Positions 34,709 to 42,910 of a stretch of DNA of 64,000 bases are shown piece by piece. The position numbers were made by a program, and so were the translations under genes. The notes under the pieces were generated by a model that saw only the letters and a program-made list of their open reading frames with translations, had not been told where the DNA came from and made no database searches. Every line of letters begins with the position of its first letter. Within the stretch, counting starts at the first letter, position 1. This DNA is from Paeniglutamicibacter psychrophenolicus (lineage in GTDB: Bacteria; Actinomycetota; Actinomycetes; Actinomycetales; Micrococcaceae), in assembly GCF_017876575.1 (NCBI RefSeq), contig NZ_JAGIOE010000001.1, forward strand, positions 3,038,001 through 3,102,000. Reading direction: 5' to 3'.

Positions 34709-35821
34709 TCAGTCCCCGTCGTTGCCGGCCAGGGTGCGGGCATCGGCGCGGCGTTCGTCCTGGCGCGCGGTGGCTTCGGCATTGATCCGGGACGGACGCC
34801 AGGAAAACACCACCATGACGGCCAGGCACAGCCACATCGCGGACTGGATGACCAGCCAGGCGGTGACCGGGCCCTCGAAAAACTCGGCACCGATGGTGAA
34901 GCCGAAAAACGCCACGATCAGGCTGAATCCGGCACGGCGCAACAGGATTCCACGCTTGGGGACCGTGCGTTCGGCCGCAGCAAGCTGCGCGGCAAAAAGC
35001 TCAACGTTGCCGAATTCCCCCGAGGCGGTGCCCGCTGCGGATTGGGCGCGGTGCCCCCTGGCCTCTGCCAGGGCACGGGCGGCCTGGTCGCGGGTGAAGA
35101 GGTAGCGGCCGCGGAGCAGGTTTGACGCGCGGGTGAAGTAGCGCTCGTCGTCCCAGGCGGCATCGTCGGCCAGTTCCCGGGTCTTTCCCTCGGGCAGCTT
35201 GAACCCGATGGCCACAAGGGCCAGGCCAGCGATCGGCATCACCCAGTTCGGCGGGCCCGCCGGCTCGAAGCCGCCCAGGAGCAGCATCAAGGCGATGGTT
35301 CCGGCCACCCCGGCCAGGACTCCGGCCCAGATCGCCCACGGCGCCCGCAGAAGTCCGCGGGTGCGCAGCAGCCAACCCCAGATCCCGATGGCGGCGAGCA
35401 CGTAGAGCACCGGGAAGAGCAACAGGACCGGGCCGGCGAAGCTGTCCTCGCGCCACCCGTCGGCGAATCCGGTCCAGATCCCGAGCACCACCAGCAGCAT
35501 TCCCAGGCCGGCGAGCAGGGCCGTGAAGGCACCGGCGGCATTGCGGAAGGGCAGGGCGCCTTCCAGCACCTGGGTCGCGGCGCGGTTGCTCCGACCCACG
35601 CCGCGTCCGTAGTCGACGGGGCCCCCGAAGAGCTCTTCGGCGGCTTGACCGCTGGAGGCCATGGACTCGCGCACCAGCGCCAGCTCCCTGGTGATGGCCG
35701 CCTCCGGTGCATCGGCGAAGAGCATGGCTCCCGCTGCGAGGTTGGCCCAGTCGCGCTGGGATTCGGGCCAGAGATCGACCTCTGCGCCCCAGGCGGTGTC
35801 GTTGCCGTGCGTTGCGCTCAT
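34709..35821 (-). CDS. PadR-associated multi-pass membrane protein, function unknown
   Basis: The 370-residue protein has a soluble N-terminus of about 95 residues, a block of four helices (about residues 100-215), a charged cytoplasmic stretch of about 85 residues rich in Ala, Arg and Glu, two more helices (about 300-345) and a basic tail. I do not recognise a transporter or enzyme motif, and no ATPase is adjacent. The ATG at 35821 is preceded by GGAGGT. It lies 70 bases after a PadR gene; PadR regulators commonly control a neighbouring membrane or efflux gene, so this is its likely target. Confidence 0.82.
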   Translation of the reverse strand: MSATHGNDTAWGAEVDLWPESQRDWANLAAGAMLFADAPEAAITRELALVRESMASSGQAAEELFGGPVDYGRGVGRSNRAATQVLEGALPFRNAAGAFTALLAGLGMLLVVLGIWTGFADGWREDSFAGPVLLLFPVLYVLAAIGIWGWLLRTRGLLRAPWAIWAGVLAGVAGTIALMLLLGGFEPAGPPNWVMPIAGLALVAIGFKLPEGKTRELADDAAWDDERYFTRASNLLRGRYLFTRDQAARALAEARGHRAQSAAGTASGEFGNVELFAAQLAAAERTVPKRGILLRRAGFSLIVAFFGFTIGAEFFEGPVTAWLVIQSAMWLCLAVMVVFSWRPSRINAEATARQDERRADARTLAGNDGD

Positions 35822-35891
35822 GCCGGACCTCCATCGTCGATTCCTGCGTGTCTCCCGGATCTCCTCGTGGATCCAGGTCGGCTTGGCCGGA

Positions 35892-36218
35892 TCATGCGCG
35901 CAGCACCGCTTCCTGAAAGAAGGCCCAGAGCTCGCGCTGGGATGCCAGGTGGCCGCGGCCGGTTCCGGTGAGCGTGTAGACCTTGCGCCCCGGTGCCCCG
36001 TCACCGTCCTCCCAGGTGCTCTCCATGTACCCGGCGGCCTCGAGCTTGACCAGGGCCGGGTAGAGCGTGGCGCCCTTGATGGGCGAGAAGCCGCGGGCCT
36101 CCAGGATCTGGCCGAGGGCGTAGCCGTGGTTGGGGCCCGCCTCCAGCGCGTCGAGCAGGCTCAGCGGAAGCAGCGCGCGTTGCCAGGTGCCCGGGAATTC
36201 CTTGCCGCCCCCTAGCAT
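35892..36218 (-). CDS. PadR-family transcriptional regulator
   Basis: The 108-residue protein is one PadR-type winged helix plus a short C-terminal dimerisation helix. The signature is visible: LLDALEAGPNHGYAL, then GFSPIKGATLYPALVKLEAAGYM, the wing (APGRKVYTLTGTG) and the closing helix. PadR repressors are usually autoregulated and lose DNA binding when a small ligand binds. The membrane gene downstream is the likely partner. Confidence 0.93.
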   Translation of the reverse strand: MLGGGKEFPGTWQRALLPLSLLDALEAGPNHGYALGQILEARGFSPIKGATLYPALVKLEAAGYMESTWEDGDGAPGRKVYTLTGTGRGHLASQRELWAFFQEAVLRA

Positions 36219-36651
36219 GGCCGCTCCCCCGCTTCCGGGAGGCGCCGGTGGCCCGGGTGGGACGTCGGGTGGCCGACGTGCTGCTGGTTTGGGGTCGTCA
36301 TGTCGTGGCCTTCCTTGGAGGGTGCGTATCGTGGTGGACGCACGCCGCGAAAATCCGGACTAAGTCAAAAATTGATCTAGATTTAAAACAATACCAAGAT
36401 TGTGCACATTTGGCGACGTTTTCCATGACGGATTCGTGGCCGCCGCCGCACGCCCGAAACCCGGCAGCCGCGATCTACCTGCCGACATGCCCTGTCCCGG
36501 GCCGGTTCCCCGCGGGCAGGCCGGAGACACAGCGGGCGCAAGGTTGGCCCAAGGCGGCGCCCGGTGCGGGCTCCCCTTCCCCGCTCCCCCGGACCAAGAT
36601 TTGGGCGGCGCCCCCTCGGGCCGGCACCTGGGATTTGGCCCCGGACATGCA
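36219..36651. promoter_or_regulatory. Intergenic region with AT-rich patch and ATCTAGAT palindrome upstream of padR
   Basis: No gene is seen. The sequence at about 36355-36415 is strikingly AT-rich for this genome and contains the perfect palindrome ATCTAGAT (36375-36382), about 157 bases upstream of the PadR start. It is the best candidate for the promoter and PadR operator, but I cannot fit a clean -35/-10 pair. The part from 36420 to 36651 is GC-rich and featureless up to the aspS terminator. Confidence 0.4.
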
Positions 36652-36689
36652 CATGGGGGCGCCCACCGGGAATGGTGGACGCCCCCATG
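36652..36689 (-). terminator. Terminator after aspS
   Basis: A 16-bp stem with one mismatch (36652-36667 and 36674-36689, six-base loop) starts 27 bases past the aspS stop. Confidence 0.9.
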
Positions 36690-36715
36690 AAACCGCCCGA
36701 AGGCGGTGGGCGGAA

Positions 36716-38518
36716 CTACTTCGCGTCGGCCGTGGCCGGCTCGTTGGACTCGGCCTTCTTGGGCTCGGGCTTCGAGTCGACTCCGGCTTCCTTGCGCTGC
36801 TGCGCGGTGATCGGCGCCGGGGCACTGGTCAGCGGGTCGAAGCCGCCGCCGGTCTTCGGGAAGGCGATGACGTCGCGGATCGAGTCCGAGCCGGTGAGCA
36901 GCTGCAGCACGCGGTCCCAGCCGAAGGCGATGCCTCCGTGCGGCGGGGCGCCGTACTTGAAGCCCTCGAGCAGGAAGCCGAATTTCTCCTGGGCGGCTTC
37001 CTCGTCGATGCCCATCATCTTGAACACGCGCTGCTGCAGGTCGGCCTGGTGGATACGGATCGAGCCGCCACCGATTTCGTTGCCGTTGCACACGATGTCG
37101 TAGGCGTAGGCCAGCGCGTTTTCCGGATCCGTGTCGAAGGTGTCCATGAATTCGGGCTTCGGGGAGGTGAAGGCGTGGTGCACGGCGGTCCAGGCGCCGG
37201 TCCCAACTGCCACGTCGCCCGAGGCAACCGCGGCCGCGGCGGGCTCGAACATCGGTGCGTCGACGACCCACACGAAGGCCCAGTCGCCGTCCTTGATCAA
37301 GCCGGTGCGGTGGCCGATTTCCACGCGGGCGGCGCCCAGCAGGGCACGGGCCTCGTTCTTGGCGCCGGCGGCGAAGAAGATGCAGTCTCCGGGCTTGGCT
37401 CCGGTGGCCTCGGCCAGGCCGGCGCGCTCGGCGTCGGTCAGGTTCTTGGCGACCGGGCCGGCGAGCTCGCCGTCCTCCTTGTAGAGCACGTAGGCCAGGC
37501 CCTTGTGCCCGCGCTGCTTGGCGAATTCCTGCCAGCCATCCAGGGTGCGGCGGGGCTGGGAGGCGCCTCCCGGCATGACCACGGCGCCGACGTGCGGGGC
37601 CTTGAAGACGCCGAAGCCGGTGTCCTTGAAGAACTCGGTCATGTCGGTCAGCTCGAGGCCGAAGCGCATGTCCGGCTTGTCCGACCCGTACTTGGCCATG
37701 GCCTCGTGGTAGGTGATGCGGGCGATCGGCGTCGGGATCTCGACGTCGATCAGCTTCCACAATTCCTTCACCAGGGCTTCGCCCAGGGCGATGATGTCAT
37801 CCTGCTCGACGAAGGACGCCTCGATGTCCAGCTGGGTGAATTCCGGCTGGCGGTCGGCGCGGAAGTCCTCGTCGCGGTAGCAGCGGGCGATCTGGTAGTA
37901 CTTCTCGAATCCACCGACCTGCAGCAGCTGCTTGAACAGCTGCGGGGACTGCGGCAGCGCGTACCAGGAACCCGGGGCCAGGCGTGCCGGGACCAGGAAG
38001 TCGCGGGCGCCTTCGGGGGTGGAGCGGGTCAGCGTCGGGGTCTCGATCTCGCAGTAGCCGTCCTCGTGCAGCAGGTTGCGGGCCACGCGGTTTGCCTCGG
38101 AGCGCAGGCGGATGTTGCGGTTCGGGGTGGGGCGGCGCAAATCGAGGTAGCGGTGGCGCAGTCGCGCCTCCTCGCCGACCTCGACGTGCTCGTCGACCTG
38201 GAAGGGCAGCGGCGCGGCGGTGTTCAGCACCACCACGGTCTCGGCGATGACCTCGATCTGCCCGGTGGCCAGCGCCGGGTTCTCGTTGCCCTCGGGGCGG
38301 CGTTCGACCGTGCCGGTGATCTGCAGGACGAATTCGTTGCGCAGCGGGTGGAAGACTTCCTCCTCGCGCACCACGACCTGGGCGAAGCCCGAGGCGTCGC
38401 GCAGGTCAAGGAAGGCGACCCCACCGTGGTCGCGGCGGCGGGCCACCCAACCGGTGAGGGTGACGGTTTCTCCGATGTGCTCGGCGTTCAAGGTGCCGAG
38501 CTGATGAGTGCGTAGCAC
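36716..38518 (-). CDS. aspS: Aspartyl-tRNA synthetase
   Basis: AspS charges tRNA-Asp; the form with a GAD insert can be non-discriminating in organisms lacking AsnRS. It has 600 residues: an N-terminal OB-fold anticodon-binding domain ([21 protein letters not shown]), the class-II core (motif 2 region [21 protein letters not shown]), the bacterial GAD insert and the C-terminal motif 3 [13 protein letters not shown] start with AAAGGAA. hisS lies 210 bases upstream on the same strand. Confidence 0.98.
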   Translation of the reverse strand: MLRTHQLGTLNAEHIGETVTLTGWVARRRDHGGVAFLDLRDASGFAQVVVREEEVFHPLRNEFVLQITGTVERRPEGNENPALATGQIEVIAETVVVLNTAAPLPFQVDEHVEVGEEARLRHRYLDLRRPTPNRNIRLRSEANRVARNLLHEDGYCEIETPTLTRSTPEGARDFLVPARLAPGSWYALPQSPQLFKQLLQVGGFEKYYQIARCYRDEDFRADRQPEFTQLDIEASFVEQDDIIALGEALVKELWKLIDVEIPTPIARITYHEAMAKYGSDKPDMRFGLELTDMTEFFKDTGFGVFKAPHVGAVVMPGGASQPRRTLDGWQEFAKQRGHKGLAYVLYKEDGELAGPVAKNLTDAERAGLAEATGAKPGDCIFFAAGAKNEARALLGAARVEIGHRTGLIKDGDWAFVWVVDAPMFEPAAAAVASGDVAVGTGAWTAVHHAFTSPKPEFMDTFDTDPENALAYAYDIVCNGNEIGGGSIRIHQADLQQRVFKMMGIDEEAAQEKFGFLLEGFKYGAPPHGGIAFGWDRVLQLLTGSDSIRDVIAFPKTGGGFDPLTSAPAPITAQQRKEAGVDSKPEPKKAESNEPATADAK

Positions 38519-38728
38519 TGCATTCCTTTCTACAAAGGTGCGAATTTCCGCGGGTGTCCCGAAGGCTGTGTGGCGCCGGTGGCGCGTGGGGTTTCGGTGC
38601 GGAAAAGGGAAGAATCTATGTGCGAGTTTACCGGCAGCGGTGCACCCGCGGCACCGGAACCCCCGCGGTTGTGCCCTGACTCACGTGCGGGGCGCGCCGG
38701 GAGGGGTTCCGGTGGCGTGTTTTGGCCG

Positions 38729-40063
38729 TTAGCCGGCGGCGGTGACGCGGTTGGTGAGGTCTTCGGCCTCGGGCATCCAGCCGGCCGGGTCGGCGGAAAC
38801 CTGCTCGCCGCTGCGGATGTCCTTGACCTCGTGGGTGCCGTCCTCGGAAGTGAACCAGACAAAGGGGATGCCGCGCTTGTCGGCGTACTTGATCTGCTTG
38901 CCGAACTTCTCCGCCTTGGCGGCGACCTCGCAGGCGATGCCGCGGGCGCGCAGCGCGGCGGCGACGTCCTGCGCCTCGTTCCAGGAATCGTCGTTGGCCA
39001 GGGTCACCAGCACCGCGGAGGGCACGGTGCGTGCGGCGACGGCGGTTTCCTCGGCGAGCATCCGCGAGACCAGGCGGGTGACGCCGATGGACAGGCCCAC
39101 GCCCGGGTAGTTCTTCTTGCCGGTGGAGGCCAGCGACTCGTAGCGCCCGCCGGAGCATATCGAGCCCAGGGACTCGTGGCCCACCAGGACCGTCTCGTAG
39201 ACGGTGCCGGTGTAGTAGTCCAGGCCGCGGGCGATGGACAGGTCGGCGACGACCTTGCCCGGGGCGCGGAGCACTGCGGCCTCGATGACCTGGCGCAGTT
39301 CGTCCAGGCCCTCCTCCATCAGCGGGTGGGTGACGCCCAGGGCACGGACCTTTTCCACGAAGGAGGTGTCCTGGGTGCATATCTGCGCAAGGGCCAGGGC
39401 GGCCGCGGCCTGCTCGGCGGTGGCGCCGAGCTCGGTCTGCAGCAGTTCGGCGACCTTGTCCGCGCCGATCTTTTCCAGCTTGTCGATCGAGCGCAACACG
39501 CCGGCGGTGTCGGTCAGCCCCAGACCCAGGTAGAAGCCCTCGGCGAGCTTGCGGTTGTTCACGCGCAGGCGGAAGTCCCCGATCGGCAGGGCGGAAAGGG
39601 CCTCGGCGATGACCAGGGCGAGTTCCACGTCGTAGCGGAAGGGCAGGGTGCCGTCGCCCACCACGTCGATGTCGGCCTGGGTGAATTCGCGGAAGCGGCC
39701 GTCCTGCGGGCGTTCGCCGCGCCAGACCTTCTGCATCTGGTAGCGGCGGAAGGGGAAGGGCAGGTGCCCGGCGTTCTCCACCACGTAGCGGGCGAAGGGG
39801 ACGGTCAGATCGAAGTGCAGGGCCAGCGCGTTCGGGTCGGACTTGGCCGATTTCTCGGCGGCCAGGCGGGACAGGCCGTAGACCTCCTTGTCGATCTCGC
39901 CCTTGCGCAACAGCTGCCCGACGGTTTCCACGGCGCGGGTCTCGATGTTCGCGAACCCATGCAGCTCGAAGATCCGACGCAGCGTGTCCAGTACATGCTG
40001 CTCCACCGCACGCTCCTGCGGGAGCCATTCGGGGAAGCCGGATAGTGAGGCCTTGCGTGCCAT
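38729..40063 (-). CDS. hisS: Histidyl-tRNA synthetase
   Basis: HisS charges tRNA-His. It has 444 residues. Class-II motif 1 and 2 segments are clear (LTVPFARYVVEN, then RYQMQKVWRGERPQDGRFREFTQ), and the histidine-specific block reads ARGLDYYTGTVYE. The C-terminal anticodon-binding domain follows. The ATG at 40063 is preceded by AGGAG; the frame extends 12 codons further but homology does not. hisS-aspS pairing is common. Confidence 0.98.
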   Translation of the reverse strand: MARKASLSGFPEWLPQERAVEQHVLDTLRRIFELHGFANIETRAVETVGQLLRKGEIDKEVYGLSRLAAEKSAKSDPNALALHFDLTVPFARYVVENAGHLPFPFRRYQMQKVWRGERPQDGRFREFTQADIDVVGDGTLPFRYDVELALVIAEALSALPIGDFRLRVNNRKLAEGFYLGLGLTDTAGVLRSIDKLEKIGADKVAELLQTELGATAEQAAAALALAQICTQDTSFVEKVRALGVTHPLMEEGLDELRQVIEAAVLRAPGKVVADLSIARGLDYYTGTVYETVLVGHESLGSICSGGRYESLASTGKKNYPGVGLSIGVTRLVSRMLAEETAVAARTVPSAVLVTLANDDSWNEAQDVAAALRARGIACEVAAKAEKFGKQIKYADKRGIPFVWFTSEDGTHEVKDIRSGEQVSADPAGWMPEAEDLTNRVTAAG

Positions 40064-40267
40064 GAAGTCAGTACTCCTGTATGAAAGGGGGAAAAGCAAT
40101 GGTGGTTGCCACGTCCCTGGCAGCGGCGGGCCCGCCAGGGGCGGCGCCGCGCCCAGCGGGCACGTAGGGAAGCAAGTCTACTGGCGCGCCGGTGCGCCGA
40201 GGGCGAAACGACGCGAATGCGTCGCCGAATCGGGGCGGCAGAGTACCGGTGGGCGGGCCATGGCGGG

Positions 40268-40273
40268 TAAAGT
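40268..40273 (+). promoter_or_regulatory. Candidate -10 element of the DUF349 gene
   Basis: TAAAGT lies 65 bases before the GTG start, in the divergent gap with hisS. No convincing -35 is found at 16-18 bases. The rest of the gap (40064-40338) holds no gene. Confidence 0.35.
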
Positions 40274-40338
40274 GGCGGTGACAGTTGTGTCCTGAGCGCA
40301 GAGTCTCTGGGCCGATCCTTAGCGAAAGAGTTTCAGCG

Positions 40339-42051
40339 GTGACCACCAGTCAGCAATCCGACGACAATCTCCAGCCAGCAGCAGTGGCCGAGGAGCAGCA
40401 AACCGAAGGCACCCCGGCGCCGGTTGAGGCGCCAGTTGCGCCGGCACCCGACGCGGCACCCGTAGCCGAGGCCGCCGAAGCGCCCGAGCAGCCGGCCGAG
40501 GCAGCCCCCGAGGCCCCCGCGGCAGAGGAAGCACCGGCAGCCGAAGCCCTTGTGGCCGAGGAAGCACCGGTCGCAGAAGCAGCGGCAACCGAGGCCCCGG
40601 CAGCCGAAGAGGTGCCGGTCGCAGAAGCAGCGGCAACCGAGGCCAAGGCCGAGGAAGCAGCTCCCGCCGCAGTGCCGACCCCGGCAGCGGTGCCGACCCC
40701 GGCCGCCATGGTCCCGTCGCCCGGCGCACCGCGCCCGACCGGCAAGCACGCCGCCAAGGCCGCAGCACCGGTTGCAGCTCCCCCGACCTTCACCACCCCG
40801 CTGGAGGACGCCGCGAAGATCAGCCGCGTTTCCGAGGACGGCCACGTGTTTGTCATCATCGACGGCACCGAGCACCCGGTGGGCCAGTACCCCGATGCCA
40901 CCGCCGAGGAGGCCCTGGCCTACTTCGTGCGCAAGCACGACGAGGTCGTCTCCTCCCTGATGCTGCTCGAGCAGCGCGTTGCTGCCAAGGCACCGAGCTC
41001 GGACATGAACAAGACCCTGGACCACCTGGCCGCCACCGTGGCCGAGCGCGCCATGGTCGGAGACATCCCGGCCCTTGAGGCCCGCATCGAGACCGCACGC
41101 GTTGCCGTCGCCGAGCTGGTTGCCGTCGAGCGCAAGGCCAACGAGGAGTTGCGCGCCACCGAGTTTGCCGCCCGCGAGGCAATCGTCGCCGAGGCCGAGG
41201 CCCTTGCCGCACTGGACCCGACCACCGTGCAGTGGAAGCAGGGCTCCAACCGGATGAACGACCTCTTTGATGCCTGGAAGGCAGCACAGAAGTCGGGCGT
41301 GCGCCTGGGTCGTTCCACCGAGGATTCGCTCTGGAAGCGTTTCCGCGGGGCCCGGACCACCTTCGACCGCCACCGCCGTGCCTACTTCTCGCAGCTGGAT
41401 GCCACCAACTCCGAGGCCAAGAGCGCCAAGGAAGCGTTGATCGCCCGTGCCGAGGAACTCTCGCGATCCACCGACTGGGGAGCAACGGCCGGTGAATACC
41501 GCCGCCTGATGGACGAGTGGAAGGCCTCCAAGCGCGCCTCGCGCAAGGACGACGACGCGCTGTGGGCACGCTTCCGCGCCGCCCAGGACGTGTTCTTCGA
41601 GGCCCGCACCTCCGCCAACGCCGCCATCGACGAGGAGTTCGGCGCGAACCTCATCGTCAAGGAGGCGCTGCTTCTCGAGGCCAAGGCGCTGCTGCCGATC
41701 AAGGACCTGGCCACGGCCAAGCGCCTGCTCGATTCGATCCGCGACCGCTGGGAATCCGCGGGCAAGGTTCCGCGTGCGGACATGCAGCGCGTGGAGTCCT
41801 CGCTGCGCCAGGTCGAGGATGCCGTTCGTTCGGCGGAAGACGACCAGTGGCGCCGGTCCAACCCGGAGACCAAGGCACGGTCGAACTCGATGCTGACCCA
41901 GCTCGAGGATGCCATTGCCGGACTCGAGGACGACCTGGCCAAGGCGAAGGCCAAGGGCGTGGAGTCCAAGATCAAGGCCGCCCAGGAAGCCCTGGATGCC
42001 CGCCGCCTGTGGCTCGAGACCCTGCAGAAGTCCTCGGCCGACTTCCAGTAA
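40339..42051 (+). CDS. DUF349 domain protein with Ala/Glu/Pro-rich N-terminus
   Basis: The 570-residue protein starts at a GTG at 40339 (TTSQQSDDN). Residues about 10-150 are Ala/Glu/Pro-rich low complexity with 16-residue repeats. The rest is long charged helices with repeated DUF349 units, each marked by a WK or WRR helix pair (for example LFDAWKAAQKSG, LWKRFRGARTTFDRHR, LMDEWKASKRAS, LWARFRAAQDVFF). DUF349 proteins are of uncertain role; some have been linked to translation or membrane stress. A very strong terminator follows. Confidence 0.88.
   Translation: MTTSQQSDDNLQPAAVAEEQQTEGTPAPVEAPVAPAPDAAPVAEAAEAPEQPAEAAPEAPAAEEAPAAEALVAEEAPVAEAAATEAPAAEEVPVAEAAATEAKAEEAAPAAVPTPAAVPTPAAMVPSPGAPRPTGKHAAKAAAPVAAPPTFTTPLEDAAKISRVSEDGHVFVIIDGTEHPVGQYPDATAEEALAYFVRKHDEVVSSLMLLEQRVAAKAPSSDMNKTLDHLAATVAERAMVGDIPALEARIETARVAVAELVAVERKANEELRATEFAAREAIVAEAEALAALDPTTVQWKQGSNRMNDLFDAWKAAQKSGVRLGRSTEDSLWKRFRGARTTFDRHRRAYFSQLDATNSEAKSAKEALIARAEELSRSTDWGATAGEYRRLMDEWKASKRASRKDDDALWARFRAAQDVFFEARTSANAAIDEEFGANLIVKEALLLEAKALLPIKDLATAKRLLDSIRDRWESAGKVPRADMQRVESSLRQVEDAVRSAEDDQWRRSNPETKARSNSMLTQLEDAIAGLEDDLAKAKAKGVESKIKAAQEALDARRLWLETLQKSSADFQ
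40567..40644. repeat. 48-bp period in-frame repeat in the DUF349 gene
   Basis: A 30-base stretch at 40567-40596 recurs exactly at 40615-40644, a period of 48 bases (16 codons). It encodes PVAEAAATEA twice. A smaller 18-base duplication (unit containing GTGCCGACCCCGGC) lies at about 40672-40707. Both keep the reading frame. Confidence 0.92.
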
Positions 42052-42071
42052 CACGCAATACGGCAGTACTG

Positions 42072-42120
42072 GCGCCGGGCGGGTGCGGTTCGCAAGAACC
42101 GCACCCGCCCGGCGCTTTTT
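42072..42120 (+). terminator. Strong intrinsic terminator of the DUF349 gene
   Basis: A perfect 20-bp stem (42072-42091 and 42096-42115) with GCAA loop is followed by five T residues (42116-42120). It is the most classical terminator in the window. Confidence 0.97.
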
Positions 42121-42149
42121 GCTGCGCCGTTCGATGGGAGCGGCCGCAG

Positions 42150-42158
42150 TTATCCACA
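42150..42158 (+). promoter_or_regulatory. Single perfect DnaA-box-like 9-mer
   Basis: TTATCCACA matches the strict DnaA-box consensus. It sits alone, 52 bases before the AbiEi-like gene. One isolated box does not make an origin, but it could bind DnaA or be part of this gene's promoter. Confidence 0.5.
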
Positions 42159-42209
42159 ATTTCGGCATCTCCCCTGCCGCGGGGCACCGTGGCCTGTGAG
42201 AGTGGAGGA

Positions 42210-42872
42210 ATGGAAAGCACAGACACGGGCCGCGACCCGGCCCCGGATCCCGCAGCACCGGCCCCAACACCCCAGTTTCCGCCCCGGGCACGCAGGGGCC
42301 CGCGGGTGGTCCTGGTGGACGAGCCGTTCACCCTCAACGAGCTGCAGGCATTGCGGCTGCGCGGGTCGTTGCGGGAAGTCCTGCCCGGGGCCTACATCGC
42401 CGCGGTGCATCCGGAAAACCCGGTGACCCGGGCGCAGGTGGCCGCCGCGGTGGCCGGGGAACAGTTGCTGCCCGGCAGGGCCCTGTGCAAGGGCACCGCC
42501 GCATGGGTGTACGGCTGTGCGCCGATGCCGCGCGAACTGGACATCGTGGTCCCGCGCTACCACCGGCCGTGCGCCCCGACGGCCCGGATGCTGCTGCGGC
42601 TGAGCGAGGGCGTGCTGGACGAGGAGCAGATCTGCACCGTGGGGGGCGTGGCGGTGACCTCGCCGCTGCGCACCGCGATGGACATCGCCTTCAACTCCGA
42701 GTGGCGTGAATCGCTGCCGGTGCTCGCGGCCATCGACGCCTCGCCGCGCCTGCGCTGCGGGTACCGGCAGATGCTGGATTCGATCAACGAGCAGGTGCGC
42801 CGGCCCGGACGGCGCCGGGCGCTGGGCGCGGTCACCCGGCTGATGGACCCACCCCTGCCCGCAGCGGCCTAG
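42210..42872 (+). CDS. AbiEi-like antitoxin-family protein without toxin partner
   Basis: The 220-residue protein has an N-terminal Pro-rich tail and then an AbiEi-type pattern: a winged-helix-like segment (LRLRGSLREVLPGAYIA), followed by the ALCKGTAAWVYG and CTVGGVAVTSPLRTAMDIAF segments typical of AbiEi-family proteins in actinobacteria. In type IV systems AbiEi represses and counteracts the AbiEii nucleotidyltransferase toxin; no such gene is adjacent. Here the protein is probably a stand-alone DNA-binding relative. The ATG at 42210 touches a GGAGGA, an unusually close ribosome binding site; a GTG at 42189 is the alternative. Confidence 0.75.
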   Translation: MESTDTGRDPAPDPAAPAPTPQFPPRARRGPRVVLVDEPFTLNELQALRLRGSLREVLPGAYIAAVHPENPVTRAQVAAAVAGEQLLPGRALCKGTAAWVYGCAPMPRELDIVVPRYHRPCAPTARMLLRLSEGVLDEEQICTVGGVAVTSPLRTAMDIAFNSEWRESLPVLAAIDASPRLRCGYRQMLDSINEQVRRPGRRRALGAVTRLMDPPLPAAA

Positions 42873-42910
42873 GCACCGCCGCGGGTCCGCCCCGCCGGGT
42901 GGATTCCGCG

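Noticed and set aside
42150-42158. DnaA box as evidence of a replication origin
   Set aside because: It is a single box, with no cluster, no AT-rich unwinding region and no dnaA or dnaN nearby.
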